Below, one piece after another: positions 48,001 through 61,900 of a DNA stretch of 64,000 nt. The notes below the pieces were generated by a model that saw only the letters and a program-made list of their open reading frames with translations, did no database searches and was not told where the DNA came from. Location: contig CM067526.1 in NCBI GenBank assembly GCA_034509925.1, positions 6,307,501 to 6,371,500 of the forward strand, in the 5' to 3' direction. Positions within the stretch are counted from its first letter, which is position 1. Each line of letters starts with the position of its first letter. Made by a program: the position numbers and the translations under genes. Source of the stretch: Hirudinaria manillensis. Its lineage: Eukaryota > Annelida > Clitellata > Hirudinida > Hirudinidae.

Positions 48001-48903
48001 TCTTGAAACCAACCTGCTCCTCAAGGAAGAATATCTTTTCCACGGCTGAGGAGTTAGGTTGTTCAGCACAGAATTGCACTCCAGATCTTCCATATCTATG
48101 AAGGAGAGCCATTGGGTTCAAGTTAAAGAATTACATTTTAAGCTACATTATTTATAAAATTGACCAAATTAATGGCACATCCATTAACAACATACTTTAC
48201 AACAATTTAAGAAAAAATACTATGCAAATCCTTAAACCTACATGAGTAATTAGTGATGATAATAATAGTTAACCTATGTTCATATATAAATTAGTTTTTG
48301 CAAAAATCCCTATTTGAACTTTTGGGATAATTCAATAAATAATGGTCTTGGAAACAACAAACACACAAGAAAAGTGTGTCAAACCATCAAAAAGACTCCA
48401 TTAAGAATGAAGTGATGCCACCAGTCACACATCAAAGCAGCATGTAAACATTATTATGTATGCACACAAAACCTGTTGGATGGTACCAATATTTGCCCAA
48501 CTATCTCCACTTACACCTAAGAATATTCCATTCCTTGCATCTTGGTGGTGAAATAGAATCAAAACCACCAGGTTCAACCACAATACAAACATCTTTAAAA
48601 GCTTGTTAAAAAATCACTCACACTCTTAAAGAACCATCCTCAGTCCCAATAGCCAAAAACCCAAGTTTGCAATCAAATGCCATGGCAGATGGTTGATTTG
48701 GAAACCCATACATCAGACCCTGCCATTTGAATGGGGAAAAATGCAATTATGTCCCAAAATTTAATTCATCCCTACAGTGACTGAAAATCAGCATAAATAT
48801 TTACCTTCTTATATGAGAATAGTTCATTAAGAAGCTGTCTTCTGGCCTCTTCTTCCTTGCTGTTGGGCTTCATCAATTTCAATTTTCGAAGCACAGACTC
48901 CAT
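39074..48903 (-). CDS. l(2)gl: Lethal(2) giant larvae homologue (WD40 polarity protein), 22 coding exons
   Basis: Exons: 48805-48903, 48622-48719, 48014-48095, 47390-47502, 46535-46687, 43976-44048, 43757-43840, 43428-43554, 43306-43363, 43065-43231, 42784-42998, 42653-42720, 42424-42580, 41955-42283, 41697-41782, 41209-41539, 40772-41118, 40544-40663, 40294-40460, 40111-40219, 39907-40030, 39074-39818; total 1283 residues, frame kept everywhere (fly 1161, human LLGL1 1064). Landmarks: GFPNQPSAMAFD, FLIGYQEGIMICW, VTSHADGSHMTWNV, VFSGGMPKSNFGEKSTVTV, HENGDVVFW, DTWPPFRKV, VAIGTSNGFVLFDY, PTLWVGLSDGKIFAYQM. The aPKC target loop SRSRSFQQSLRESIRSIKKK (about residue 642) corresponds to SLRESFRRLRK in fly. 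Lgl is a cortical basolateral polarity factor with Scribble and Dlg, and aPKC phosphorylation releases it. Unusual: about 200 acidic/Lys/Thr-rich residues inserted after the aPKC site, and a 240-residue low-complexity tail. Confidence 0.96.
46386..46430. repeat. (AAT)n/(ATC)n microsatellite in Lgl intron 5
   Basis: About ten AAT units followed by ATC units inside the 2.5-kb intron between exons 46535-46687 and 43976-44048. Confidence 0.9.
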
Positions 48904-50197
48904 CTTCTTTACTGATAATAACAAAGAAAAAATGCTTGCCAAAAAAGACAAGTAACTAAGTGCACAAACAAAATTTGTTAAACCACTTCATTCAAGATCC
49001 CTTCCTTCATTTATATTTATGCTCAACTCCCTATCAAAAATAGTCTTGTCAAAAATACCTTTCCCAAAACCACCAAACCCCTTAAAACAAATAAGTGAAA
49101 AAGCGACAATGACGTCACGAGACAGGGGAGAGTCTAAGTTACCTCACTCCCTCAGACACAAAACAGTCAGCCTTTAACGCAATGCACTAACTAGACGCTT
49201 ATTAGATTATTAACTTAGAACTACAAGTCTCGTTTTAATTATTTGCTTTTAATTCGGTGCTCTACCAAATCGATTCTGAGCAGTGTAGCACGTTATAACA
49301 CTACAGGCCCAGACGCCATCACCAAGACAATAAATAACATTATGAGCAGACACCGGCGAAGACGCACGCAACAAAATTGTCGACGTCCTTGAAATGCTTT
49401 AACTGCTTTAACTATTAAAAGAGGCTCAAAAAGCTGAGAATATGAATTAGTGTTTATCCGTTTATTCTAGAGATAGACTTGATAAGTCTTGATAAGGTAA
49501 TAGTGGCTAAATACTAACCAGCGCAGGACTAGGTTTAAGAGTAACTGGTATATAGTTTTATCAATAGAAATCCGATCGAAATAACTGAATAACTGCTTTG
49601 CACCTATGCAATGCGGACGTCGAAAGCCGGCGCCGTTCAAACCGCCTTTGCGCTAAAACTGTTCCAGGTCCCAAGTCACATCACGCCCTCATCATAATGT
49701 ATTCTTCGATTTGAAAAGTAGTTTCGCAAATAAAATAATTAGCCAGATTTATATTATTTATTGATTACATGAAATGTACAAATGACACAAATCTAAAACA
49801 TTTTAAAATTTAGAACTTGCAATTTGTAACAAATTAATACATTTGAAATGTATTCATACGCGACTAAGTTTCTTTGTTCATTTTGAAGCATTATTACAGT
49901 TTTTAACACATACCGTAACTATTTTAAGCACATAATCGACGCTACATTAAAATCGGCATATATTGATTTGAACAAATGAATATATTATTAAAAATTAATA
50001 AAATTTATGTATTTAATTTGTTAGTACAAATCATAGCAGTAATCAATGCAAATTTAATAAAAATAATTATAAAATAAAAAATATATTTCAATGAAAAATT
50101 TTATACTCTCGGATAATGATCTATGGCACAAATTTAGCGCTCAGTTTGTTTTGACTTTCGTTTACATGTGTGTATCGCCGTATGGAAATTGACAAAT
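48904..50197. promoter_or_regulatory. Divergent upstream region of Lgl and the zinc-finger gene
   Basis: The two start codons face away from each other across 1.29 kb. The segment 49080-49700 is less AT-rich and contains CpG-bearing stretches, which suggests promoter sequence. No specific factor site or TATA box is claimed. Confidence 0.5.
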
Positions 50198-51064
50198 ATG
50201 ACTAATAAATCTAACAGGCGTCAGTACACTTGCACAGAATGTCACAAATCATTTTCAAGGACAAATACATTGGCCAACCATAAAAGAACCCACAGTGGAG
50301 AAAAGCCTTTTAGTTGTAATGTTTGCGGTAGAGTTTTTACAAATTTGGGCAACATGAGAATACATTTAAGAATACATACCGGTGAGCGACCATTTAAATG
50401 CACTTATTGTGATAAAAGTTTTACACAAAATGGTAGCTTAAAGGCTCATTTAAGGATACACACCAAGGAGAAACCCTACATCTGCAAGTTTTGTGAAAAG
50501 ACTTTTAGAGTACAAGCTAATTTAACAAAGCATCTCGTTGTACATTCCCAAGAATTTCCGTACAAATGTGAAGTTTGTGATAAAAGATTTAAACTCAAAC
50601 CAGATCTGAAACGACACTGCAAGAATGTTCACTCTTTGAATGATGCAGATTTGACAGTAGGGTCCAATAGTAATTTTGCCTCAATTAAAACTGAAGAATC
50701 TACTAGTCCAACGACTTACAATGAAGATCAAGATGATTCTAGAAGTTATTTCAACCTCAGCACTGTTGCTTTTCCATCAGAAGAAAATATCAAAGTTGAA
50801 CCAGCTTGGCACAACTTAGAATCTCAGGAAGAAGAATCATTTCAAAGAGCCAATACATCTCAGTTCTACTATGATCATAGTCAATCAGAGGATAACTGTT
50901 TTGCAGGTTGGATCACACCTATCAATATTGAGCCTGTGAAAAGAGAGAGCGAATACCTGCCAATTCCGATAGAGTCCACACGTATCTGTGATACAACTAC
51001 ATTGGATATGGAAGCATTGAGATCTTTTAGTGGCCTGTCAGCAAATTGCTTTCAACAGCTTTAA
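50198..51064 (+). CDS. C2H2 zinc-finger protein, five fingers
   Basis: Single-exon frame of 288 residues; the ATG at 50198 is chosen because it is the first in-frame Met and lies just before finger 1. Five Cys2-His2 fingers follow at about residues 10-32, 38-60, 66-88, 94-116 and 122-145, the first linkers being canonical (THSGEKPF, IHTGERPF, IHTKEKPY). The last finger has a four-residue His spacing (HCKNVH). The C-terminal half is acidic/Ser-rich without a known domain. It holds three consensus sumoylation sites of the form hydrophobic-K-x-E: IKTE, IKVE and VKRE. Probably a DNA-binding transcription factor; the orthologue cannot be named from fingers alone. AATAAA at 51289. Confidence 0.93.
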   Translation: MTNKSNRRQYTCTECHKSFSRTNTLANHKRTHSGEKPFSCNVCGRVFTNLGNMRIHLRIHTGERPFKCTYCDKSFTQNGSLKAHLRIHTKEKPYICKFCEKTFRVQANLTKHLVVHSQEFPYKCEVCDKRFKLKPDLKRHCKNVHSLNDADLTVGSNSNFASIKTEESTSPTTYNEDQDDSRSYFNLSTVAFPSEENIKVEPAWHNLESQEEESFQRANTSQFYYDHSQSEDNCFAGWITPINIEPVKRESEYLPIPIESTRICDTTTLDMEALRSFSGLSANCFQQL

Positions 51065-51288
51065 AGATTTTTCATTATCAGAAGTAATCATGCCTTATCA
51101 ATGTATGCCTCCACAAATTCACAAGTTGACTGTGATTATGTTCTCTGGGATGACTTTTTTGGTATTTCTAGTTGTATTTTCTCATTTTTCATAATATTGA
51201 TGTAATATGATTGGTATGAAGGTATTCCACTCCTTGTGTTCCATTTTCATTCACTAAACTGAGTCACTTTTTTAAGTATGTGCACCAA

Positions 51289-51294
51289 AATAAA
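51289..51294 (+). terminator. Poly(A) signal of the zinc-finger gene
   Basis: AATAAA, 225 bases after the stop. Confidence 0.6.
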
Positions 51295-54200
51295 TAATTG
51301 GAAGTATTAATTCTGTGTTGTCAGCAACCGTTGAGGCATCTTGAAGGTTGCAGTTGGTGCGATGCATCTTGTTTTATCGAATGGACTATTTGCAGATTCA
51401 ATTGAGTTTCCAATGTAGTGATATCAGGATTTTCATTCATTAACTTAATATGGCAACTCACGTCAACATCAAAAGATGGGGATTATGGAAGATAGGCTTA
51501 ATGTTACCTGTATTCCTCTAATTTTTGTTTTTCATGTTTAACTCGTGTATAATTTGCTATTATGTTGTTGCTTACAATGCCTCATGCTATGTTAATGATA
51601 AGCCGAAATTGATGTTGTCAAGAACATAGGAAAACAACAATTAAGGTTTCGTTCTCCTTATGCTGAGCAAGTTTAATATTATTTTTAATATTCATGACAT
51701 GGCAATTTTGTAAATATAGTTTTTTAGTTCCAACAAAGAAGTACATATCTATTCATTTCGTAAAGATCAACTTCTTTAATAGCAGTTGCACGAGCCGTGG
51801 CTCATATGACGTTGGCGTTCACGTAAGGCTTACAAATGTAATCCGCATATGTAAAGTCACGATTCCAATTTATCTTATTATAAATCATAAATTGGGTGGA
51901 TCGTATTAAATTCTGCATGCATGGAAAAATGAATAATGTGGCTAATAAGTCGCTCGCAAATTACCTTACACATATTCGTAGGAATCCCATTTTTTCTACT
52001 CACGCATATCTACTTACACTTACCACCATTTTGATGACCCTTTATTTCTCCACCAACCATTTCCATAACCATATCAGCCAACCTTCCAGGAACTGCGATT
52101 CATTTGTCCATGTAAGTGGTCCAAGTAGCTGCGAAAGATAAGAACGAGTGGAAAACGCCCAGATATTACGAGTTGCTAGGGACGCTCCGATAACAGAAGT
52201 TGCAGTTTTTGTGATAAATTTATTAACTGGAAAAAGTTGAAAATTCGATCTAAGAGACGCTTATTATTAGATGGTCGAAAATTTATACCAAAAGAAAAAA
52301 AAAACCAACAACGTAATGCGATGTAAATAAATTAGGTCAATTGAGCACAACCAAGTCTAAAAGTTAAGCTGAAATTAACATCGAAGAAAATATTCTAATT
52401 GTGAACTCGAGTGAACAAATTAAAATCCGTGAAATGCAAAGACCGCGATGTTCATTGGCATCGTTGAGCAGAATCGAATAACGAAGATATGAAAGGCTTC
52501 TGAGATACTGAGATGAGTGAGGTCTTAATTTCAATCTAAAAGCAAAATGTCACTCGTAGTTACGTCGATGATCTGAAGTGAGTAAAATATTGGATTATGG
52601 TCAACATTACGTTTTATTTGATTGTAATAATTGATATAATTGTAATATAAATTGATTATTACACTTAACCATAGCTTACTTCCTGCGCAATGCCATCACT
52701 TCGACTACACGGTGGGTGGCGTCAAAAGCGAGTGTCACCTCTTCAATAAGACGTGTCCATTCACTTAAGCATGGAAGAAGCTGATATTAGGAGTTGCCTC
52801 AATCCCATCACCTGCTTATATCTATGACAAAGCTATAGTAGTGGATCACATGCCAAGTAAGAACTTATTATTATTTTTATTTAATTATTTTTTATTTAAT
52901 TAACTCTCAAGCATTAGTCGATCAATTGTTATGAAACTGGTTCGCTTCCGATGATGTCGTCTGCTACTTAAGTAGGTGATTAAGACGTCATCGTCATTCA
53001 AATCCTTACCGCGGGAATTGCAACCATAAGAGAGCTCTTTTTTTTTAAATGACGTTATTACAGGCTAAAGTTATTATTTATATAGTAATTAATTATGTCT
53101 CATAACTCGTCGCGATATTTTTTTTTATAACAAACGACGGAATATAATTATATTTGTGACAAAATGAAAGAATGTCAGATATCCACAATTTGTCAACAGA
53201 ACACGATAAGATATCGTTCAAATTGGATTGAAATTTAAAAGTAAATTGAACAATTTATTGTGCCGGTTATAATAATATAATTCATAATAATATTAGATAC
53301 TAATATTAATAAATTTATTATATCATACGTCTACTAGTTACTATGTTCTGAATAAGTTAAACTTATTTTAAATCATTAACATTTTCCAAATTTAATAAAT
53401 AAAACTGATTAAATGAAATTATGTTGGCAATATGCTAATAAATAATTTAACTGAAATTAATAAAGCTTCAATTAACCTTCTTTTGTTTTGATATTAAAAA
53501 ATTAATATCGCTTTTAGGCGTGATTTATTATTATTATTATTATTTATTATTAATGTTATTGTCACTGACTCGACAATGGTAAGGTCACGATATTCCTCGC
53601 TTATTTAGAAAATATCACAAAAGGTTACTGAAGGGTCCATGCAAAAATTCCCTTTTCTTAAAACAAAAAAAACCATTGTTTTGCCGGCAATAATGATGAT
53701 GATGGTGATGATGATGATGGTGATGACGACGACGATGAAGGTGACTTTGATGATGGCGATGATGTCCTTGCGATTATGACTTCGGAGAAAAGTTGGAATT
53801 CTAAAAGCAAGACAAAATTATTTGTAATTGTTTTGAAAATATTTGATACAGATGATATTCAGTTACATCACGATAATGAAAGTAAGTTTTAAATGTTCAA
53901 CATCTAATTTGACTCGATTTTTACATGCTTTCCATCTCCAGCAATAGAATTCAGCATCTTCCGACGAAGTTCGGATGCGAACATCGTTTCTAAAAGATTA
54001 AAAAAGCGGGATTGAAATTCAATCAACATGAAGTAATCCTCAAATTCTGAGGAAAGTGAGTGAAAAGGTTGTGATTAAAAGTTTAATGATATATATAATG
54101 ATTTGACATCGGACCAGAAAAACAACATAAGCTTATAAATTATTTTTATAATAATTATTATTATTGTTATTATTATTATTTTTATTAATTATTAATACAA

Positions 54201-54418
54201 ATGTAGCTTATAGTAATCATCATTCTCATTGTCAATAAATAGATTTCTCCAAAGGCGTCGCCTCGTGCACGTCGTGTGTTTAAATGGACTCACGACGAAG
54301 ACGACGATGATGACGGTGATGATGACGATGTCAGCGTTGACAACTTATTAAACAGAAAACTAATTCCGACTATTATCACTTCCACTCCACTGAAAGCAAA
54401 AGTTTTGATTACCTGAAA
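51295..54418. other. Long noncoding region upstream of the GPCR gene
   Basis: About 3.1 kb with no supported coding exon. It holds a GAT-type microsatellite at 53698-53760 and ATT-rich tracts near 53527 and 54150. Noncoding 5' exons of the GPCR gene may be here (for example a donor-like AAAG|TAAGTT near 53880), but I cannot establish any. Confidence 0.5.
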
Positions 54419-55770
54419 ATGTCTCATTATTTCCAAGCAACCGTCCGAATACAAATAGTTTTACTTTTCTTCATTTTACATTTATTTGTAAAAAAATCAA
54501 CGACAAATGCAAAGCCCGTACATTCCACGATCGATCGAGGAATGGCAAAAAGTTTTCCCAGAACTTTTCCAGATTTATCTGACGACATCCGGTTACATTA
54601 TCGTGGGGATGAACCAAATGACCTCGATAAAAGGCCAGAGTTTCTCTCAGGCGGATCTACAACTCCAGCTCCCTTGCAATACGCCTGGTTGGTCAAGTTT
54701 AACACCTGGTATCAAGGAATACACGGATACCTGAGTTTGGTTGTGTGCAGTTTTGGTATCTGCAGTAACATCATCAACATCATCGTTCTCACTCGTCCTA
54801 TCATGATCTCACCGACTAACATTCTCCTAACCATAGTTGCCTGTACGGATGTTCTGACCATGATATCCTATTTGCCATACGCTGTTTATTTCTATTGCTA
54901 TTCGGTGCTGGAAAAGGGAAAGGGTCATTCCAGGTTGGCTTAATGTTCTTTTGTTTATGACGATGATGATGATGTCGATGACGATATAATGATGCTTATT
55001 AATAATGTTACCATGTGTGAATGGAGTGACGTCGCCGCTACAGGAAAACATTACTTTCAAGTGAATTTTAAAAGAAGAATAAATCAGAATTATGTAAAAA
55101 GAGATAGAAATAAATTAAACTGAAATTGAAATGCCGACATCGTGTAACTTTGAAGAAAACTGACCGAAAATTAGCGGTCGGAGCTCTCGAGTCAACCTCA
55201 TTAAAACCGATGTTGAAAGGAAATCCGCGATAAAAAACACGGCCAATAAAAAGACGCTCCGAGTGTCATCGACTACATTTCTACGGCATTTGCTTCATTT
55301 ATTTCTCACCTTCCATCCTTCTTCTTTTCCTCCTCCTTCTCCTCCTCCTCCTCTTGCCCATCGTTCCAATGAATAGTCGCATCTGAATCTGCTCATCTGA
55401 CTACACTTCCTGAACTGAACTGAATTCGCGTCTCTGTCCGATTTCGTGAACAAATCCCTGGCACTAAACATTAATTCAACGTAACTAAACATCACTTCAA
55501 CGTTTTTATTCACGTCATGTAAGCCTGCTTTATTTGCCAATATCGTCTGATGGAAGGCTTTTCCGATCCCGAATGCCGGCAGAACTTTTTTACAATGGCA
55601 TCGGTCACGTGATCGGTTAGCACTGGAAACGATCACAAGGATTACGAAAGGACACAAGACAGGCGATATTGTCTGCTGAATATCTGCAATCATTTTCAAA
55701 CGTTCTTAAAGCCTTCTTCAGATAAAGTGGAATTCTAAAAAAGCTTTTCATGACTTAATATTACTTTCAC

Positions 55771-55842
<72 letters not shown>

Positions 55843-55903
55843 ATTATTATTATTATTTATTATTATTATTAATTAGTATTATTATTAATTATTATTATTA
55901 TTA

Positions 55904-55934
<31 letters not shown>

Positions 55935-58900
55935 TATTATTAATTATTATTATTATTATTACACAGCCGGTGATGAATGAATGCTAATAATAATAATAAT
56001 AATTATTATTATTATTATTATTATTATTAATATTATTATTAATGTTACCCACTTGTTATTTTGACCAAATATTGAACGTAAAATGTAAAGCCGTGAAATT
56101 TGGATTGTTTCGTCGCCTTTGTCTAAACTGATTACAAAAACTAATCCTCTGATTAAGCTTTAAACAACGCTTTCTTTGTGCAGTAAGCCATTAATAGAAA
56201 GGCCTTTTGCCTAATAAACCTTATTTATAAAAAAAAAAGACATTTAATTTCCTACCTTATGGGATTATTTCTAATAAAACAAACCAGGAACCAACTGACG
56301 AATGAAGATTATGAATGTCAGTCGAGTCTCTCCCGGAGACTGTAAATTGCTGCAAACGCCACTGAACTTCTTCAATCTTTTTATTCCGCTGCACGGACTC
56401 CCAATTCAATGCCTGAGATTGGATGCTTTGTTTCTCAAGATCGTAAGGTGAACTCCACTGCCGGTTGCCATGGTTACCTTGGTATTTAGTACCTCGGAGA
56501 TGAACATCCTCCACGCCCCTATAAGCATCGGTGACGTCGTCATAATCAGACTTTTCTTTTTTAAAGCATCGGGTTTCGTAATTAGAACCAGCACTGACAT
56601 GCACTCGTCTTAAACAAAACTCATTAATGCAAAAAAACAACAACAAATCATTCATCTTAAAGCCACCATCGTCATAATCATCATCATAATCGTCGTAATC
56701 ATCGTCACCGTCATCGCCATCATCGTCGTCGTCGTAGTCGTCTGTGTCATTACCATCATTGACAGGAGATTGATTTGACTGGTATCGTTATTCATTTATA
56801 ATACAGCTGTAATTTGATTCATTAATCTTAATTTCGTCACCAGCAAATGTCTAACACGTTATTAGACCAATTGCAAGTACTTTTCAATTAAAACGGTATT
56901 ATTAAGAATACTGTTGAACAAATAAAATAAATAATATAACTTCATGTGTACAAGTGAATTGGAAATCCTAGGTCAGGTGAAGAAAATTGTAAAACAAGGC
57001 TAAAGGTTGTGCAAATAGGAAATAAGGGCCGATCGCAGATGGAATTGGAATGATAATGATGACGATGATGATGATGAGGATGATGGCGGTGCTAGAATGT
57101 ATCCTAAGTTTAACCGAAAATATAAATATTGGTTTTGATCAACGTGAACGTTCACTTTGAAGAGGTTTATTGAGCGCCATTTTTGAAAGATTTGCAAAAG
57201 ATTCGATCAGGATTCGTGGAAAATGTCAAACGACGTTTCGAATGGCATCGTTCGGCTCTGAAAAAGTAAAACATGAAGACCAATACGTTTTGAAATCTGA
57301 CACGATTTGAAATCTTTTGAGGATCCACAATTCGATGTTTAATCCGTCAATGCAGCTTTCCATCTATTCCTGTAGGCTCTATTCGTCTCCCTGGCCACAG
57401 ATTGAGTGTTTCCAGGGGAAGAACATGTAAACATTCCTTCGCCTAAGAGGATTTGCCAACCACCCGTGTTATTATTACGAACTATGAATTATTAGACCTC
57501 GTACATTGTATATATGGTTGTTGTTTTTTAACGAAAAACGTGACCTTTCATTGTTTAAACGATTTGCAGTTTTAAAGGAAAATAGTAAAAAATAAGGAAA
57601 TGACGGCAAAATGGCACTTGCAATAAACTAAGGAAGAAAAAAGACATTTGTTGTCATCATCACTTCGTCTGAAGATTGGATGTAATTTGATCAATTGCCT
57701 GGAAAAACGTTTCTTGATGACGGATTTCGGGGGAAAGCAAATTGTTTTTCTCGGATTTTGAAGCCAATTTCAGAAGAAATGCATTCGTAATGGTTTCCCA
57801 TCCGTCTGTGAACAGAGATTAATAGCACCATTTGTGAAATTATTTAATAATTTTGAAAAGGCGATCGAAGACTTTGTTAAAACCATTTCGTAGACTGATT
57901 GATCACTCAACCACGAACAATTTTGAACCATCCGTGGTTCAAAGAATTCAAAGAATGAATAATTCTATAATTCTCTTTGAATAATTGTATTAGCAGCGTG
58001 TATTTCTTTGGTACCGAAAGACAGGCCATAACATAAATTAACTTAAATTCTCAACTGATAATTATTAATTATTAAGTAAGTGTTTAAGTGATTAAAATTA
58101 ATATTTGACGACATGGTAAGTAAAGATTGTGCCGAGAATGAGCAGTAATAGTTTATTTGGCGATCATTTACATGATGCCCGAGTGGTCGTTGTGAATGAG
58201 GCAGGGTAGTCAAACATTTATTCAAGTTGACATGATTTTCAACTTTAGGGACGCAATTCCTTTGTACATAAAATGCTGGCGGTTGATTTAAAAGGGACAT
58301 TATCTACCAACGGGCCGGGCTTCAGCGGGCTGGGCCGGCCCTTGCAGATCTCTATACCATGCTGGTTCATTCATCTCCCATTTAAATTTTGTATTGCTCA
58401 TTCACCTCCGAATCAGTCGCTCACACTGATGTCTGGTTCGTCGTCTATCACCAATAATGTTCACAAGACGCTTCTAAATTAAGCGGAATTAGTTTTGTTT
58501 TTAACTTAATTCTAAAACAGTACTTAAGTCGATTTGCTGTAGAATTTTAATGAATAATAAACAGATCTTCACAATCGTGTATGGCCGATCTTTTGAGTGT
58601 CGAACAAGATGCGAAAGCACTTTCTAATCGATCTGCCATTTGTCAGGCACCCTAGCCCGAGGGTCATCCTTGCAAGGTGGGGGGGGGGGGGGTTGAGAAC
58701 ACCTTACGAAATGACTTCACGTGACTCCAGGAGATTGGGTGTGGTCGTCTGTATGAAAATTTCCACGAGGTTTAAATAATAATCGAGGATCAATTAAAAA
58801 TTTGGCGTCAGACACAAGAAAGTCTTGGTATGATTTTCAGATAGAAATCATTTATGGTATTACCATCGTGTACTATTATCATTTGTGTCATGACATGATT

Positions 58901-61900
58901 ATGTCAGAAACTATGTCAAAAAATTGTCTATATTATCATAATGAATCATCTCTAGTGTGATTAACTCTCAATAAGAACTTTAAATGTTAATTATAATTTT
59001 ATGATAATTACAATCCGAACATTTTTTTTCGAAAATAAAAAGATTTATAAAATTCTGAATGATTATAAACTTCAACATTTTTTTGTAGAATTTCTCAACT
59101 TATTCTCAGCCACGAAAAATTATTTATCAAAAAAAGATGAAAAATAAATAAATAAATATTTTCGTCAAATTCAACGCGGAATTTTAATATTCTTCTTGAA
59201 TAAACGCTCAAAAAATAAAATTAAGACCTTGAATAGAGTCATTGATGTTGGTCACGATGATGACGATGACGACGACGTCGATGACGATGATGAAGATCAG
59301 TCAATCTCGATAATCTGCTTTCTATTGTAAAGCCGCGATAATGAGGAATTTATTTAGATTTCGTAAAGGAAAAAAATAATTAATTAAATTTAGTTGCGAT
59401 TCTCGCTATTAGGAGCCATTAGCATTAAATAGAAAGAAGGAAGTTAGAAATTGAAAACGTGACGAGGCACAATGGCCCACCGACCGGAAGAAGATGGCGT
59501 TGTTCGTACAGCATCGCCGGGAGTGAAATTTGAATGCATGTTTGTGCGATAAGTTGATCGTTCATTGGAAGTGCTCGCATAGGAAAAGCTGGAGTGCTTC
59601 GACTCGAGTGCTGCCCTGAGAAGTTCTTTATTAATTCCACTTCATCTCTTTATTTATTTATTTATTCATTTATTTATTTGTTTATTTAGTACTTTCCAGA
59701 AACTCAGGGAATCTTCGGTAGAAAATATTAGTACAAATAATAACATTTACGGTTTTATTTTCTTTTTTTAATTTTAAGATGAAAATGAAATTTTCCTTCG
59801 GGAAATTGGCACTTCTCCACCCAAGCGCAAATCAGTAACAAGTCATTTCAAGTCATTTCATCGTCGGGGATTTCGCAACAAATTCAAATATTCAAAATCT
59901 GTATAAATAAAAATCTAATTCTGTCTTTGTACGTAATCAACGTTCTCTGAAAGTTCTTAACCGATTGCTTTGAAATTTTGGCACAACGTAGTGCTCGATT
60001 AGATGAATGTTTTTGTATAGCTTTCATATGTTTATATAGATTTCATATGCTTATAAAGGTTTCATATATTTGTATAGGTTTCATATGTTTATATAGATTT
60101 CATATGCTTATAAAGGTTTCATATGTTTGTATAGGTTTCATATGTTTATATAGGTTTCATATATTTGTATAGGTTTCATATGTTTATATAGGTTTCATAT
60201 GCTTATAAAGGTTTCATATATTTGTATAGGTTTCATATGTTTATATAGGTTTCATATATTTGTATAGGTTTAATATGTTTATATAGGTTTCATATATTTA
60301 CATAGATGTCCCAACTGTAACAGGTAAAAATATGCTTTTTTCGAAAACCTTGCCATCCATTGGACGCGAAAAAAAGACGAACTTTTAAATTGATATTAAA
60401 ATAATAAAATTCATTAACTTAATATTAATATAATAAAATAATTTAATTGACACAGTTACATTTTTATTTATATAGGTACATAGCTTTGCCCTAAATAACT
60501 GAAAATATTGTGTACCAACAGCAGTGTGAAATTGTAAAAAGAATAAACATATTAGAAAATGTATTACTTTTCAATGTAATCAGATTCAGTCTTCGGCAAC
60601 GCGTGGCTGGGCACAGCTAATATGAAATAAAAATGTCCACCAACTGAAAGTAAATTATGGACGTTTGAAATTATGTTTTGTTCTTACAAGAATTTCTATT
60701 TTTATCATCGTCGTTGATGAAAGAATACGCATATTCATGACGAAAATAGCTCTCCGTTGACGAGGGTAATGATGATGATGATGATGACACGACTACTGCC
60801 GATGACGACGACGACGATGATGATGACCGCAGTCATGGAATGATCGGTGGGTGTCATTAAAGTGGGATGGAAAATCCAGGATGTAAATACAAATCGGATC
60901 CCCAGTGGAGAAAGAAAGAGGTTGTTGTTGTTATTGTTGCTGTTGTTGTTGTTGTTGTTATTGTTGCTGTTGTTGTAATCTGACGGAAGAGAACCATGAT
61001 TAATGGACGGTCGCATGTTTTGAAAAGTCTCCGTCAATTCATTCGAAAATCTTTTAAAGTCCACTCCATATGGAAGTCATGATGACGATCGATACTTAAG
61101 GAAGTCACGTGATCGTAAGGACGTGGTTGGTCAGACGAACGCCAGCCATTACTGATTTTCGCCACTTCGATGGAAATTTCTGTTGATAAATTACAATTAT
61201 TTTAACGCATTTCTACGTTTATTTTATTATTTATTATATTATTTATTTATCATGCATTTATTATTTATTTACTTATTGCTTTTAAATTTTAAACCTTTTT
61301 TAAATCTTCGAGTTCAGCCTCTTTTTTAAAATTAATTTTTGTGAATTTTAATTTCCGATTAAAATAAGTCTCCTATTTTCTTCAATTTATTACGAATTGA
61401 ATTTCTAGTGCAGATTTAATGAAAACAAAAAAGGAACAAGGATGAATAAGTTGTTGTTTTTTTTTTATGTCAAATGCTTAAATATTCTGGAGTGTTTTTA
61501 ATTTTTAGACATAAACTTTGTTCCGCATTGAGATATATTTTTATTTCATCCAAAAGAAAGATTTATATTTGGAATTCTTTTAAAAAAATCGTAACGACAT
61601 CTTGTGGTGTGACTCAAAATTCTTCGAAATTCTACATTCACAACCATCTCCGCTTTTGAGGGCTTTTGAAACGCTCCTCCACTTCTACGCGTTCTAAGCT
61701 CATTATTTGAAATTCATGACGAAGTATTTATGAAAATGGAAAAGTTCAGGCTGTGCCTGTGGTTAGTTATGCAGAAACAATGCTGTCAACGACGTTGCCT
61801 GAAATCTCCCGAGGGCAGTGAAAAAGTTAATCCCTGACAAATCTTTCGACCTTTCGATCTTTTGTTCCATCGTGAATCACTTCTCGGGAATCATTTTTCT

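Noticed and set aside
54827..56655. Minus-strand frames at 54827-55060, 55295-55699 and 56257-56655
   Set aside because: The first is antisense to the GPCR exon; the others sit in its intron with no domain or splice evidence.
59978..60172. Repeated FICLYRFHMLIKVSY peptide
   Set aside because: Translation of the 19-bp minisatellite within the Helitron-like element.
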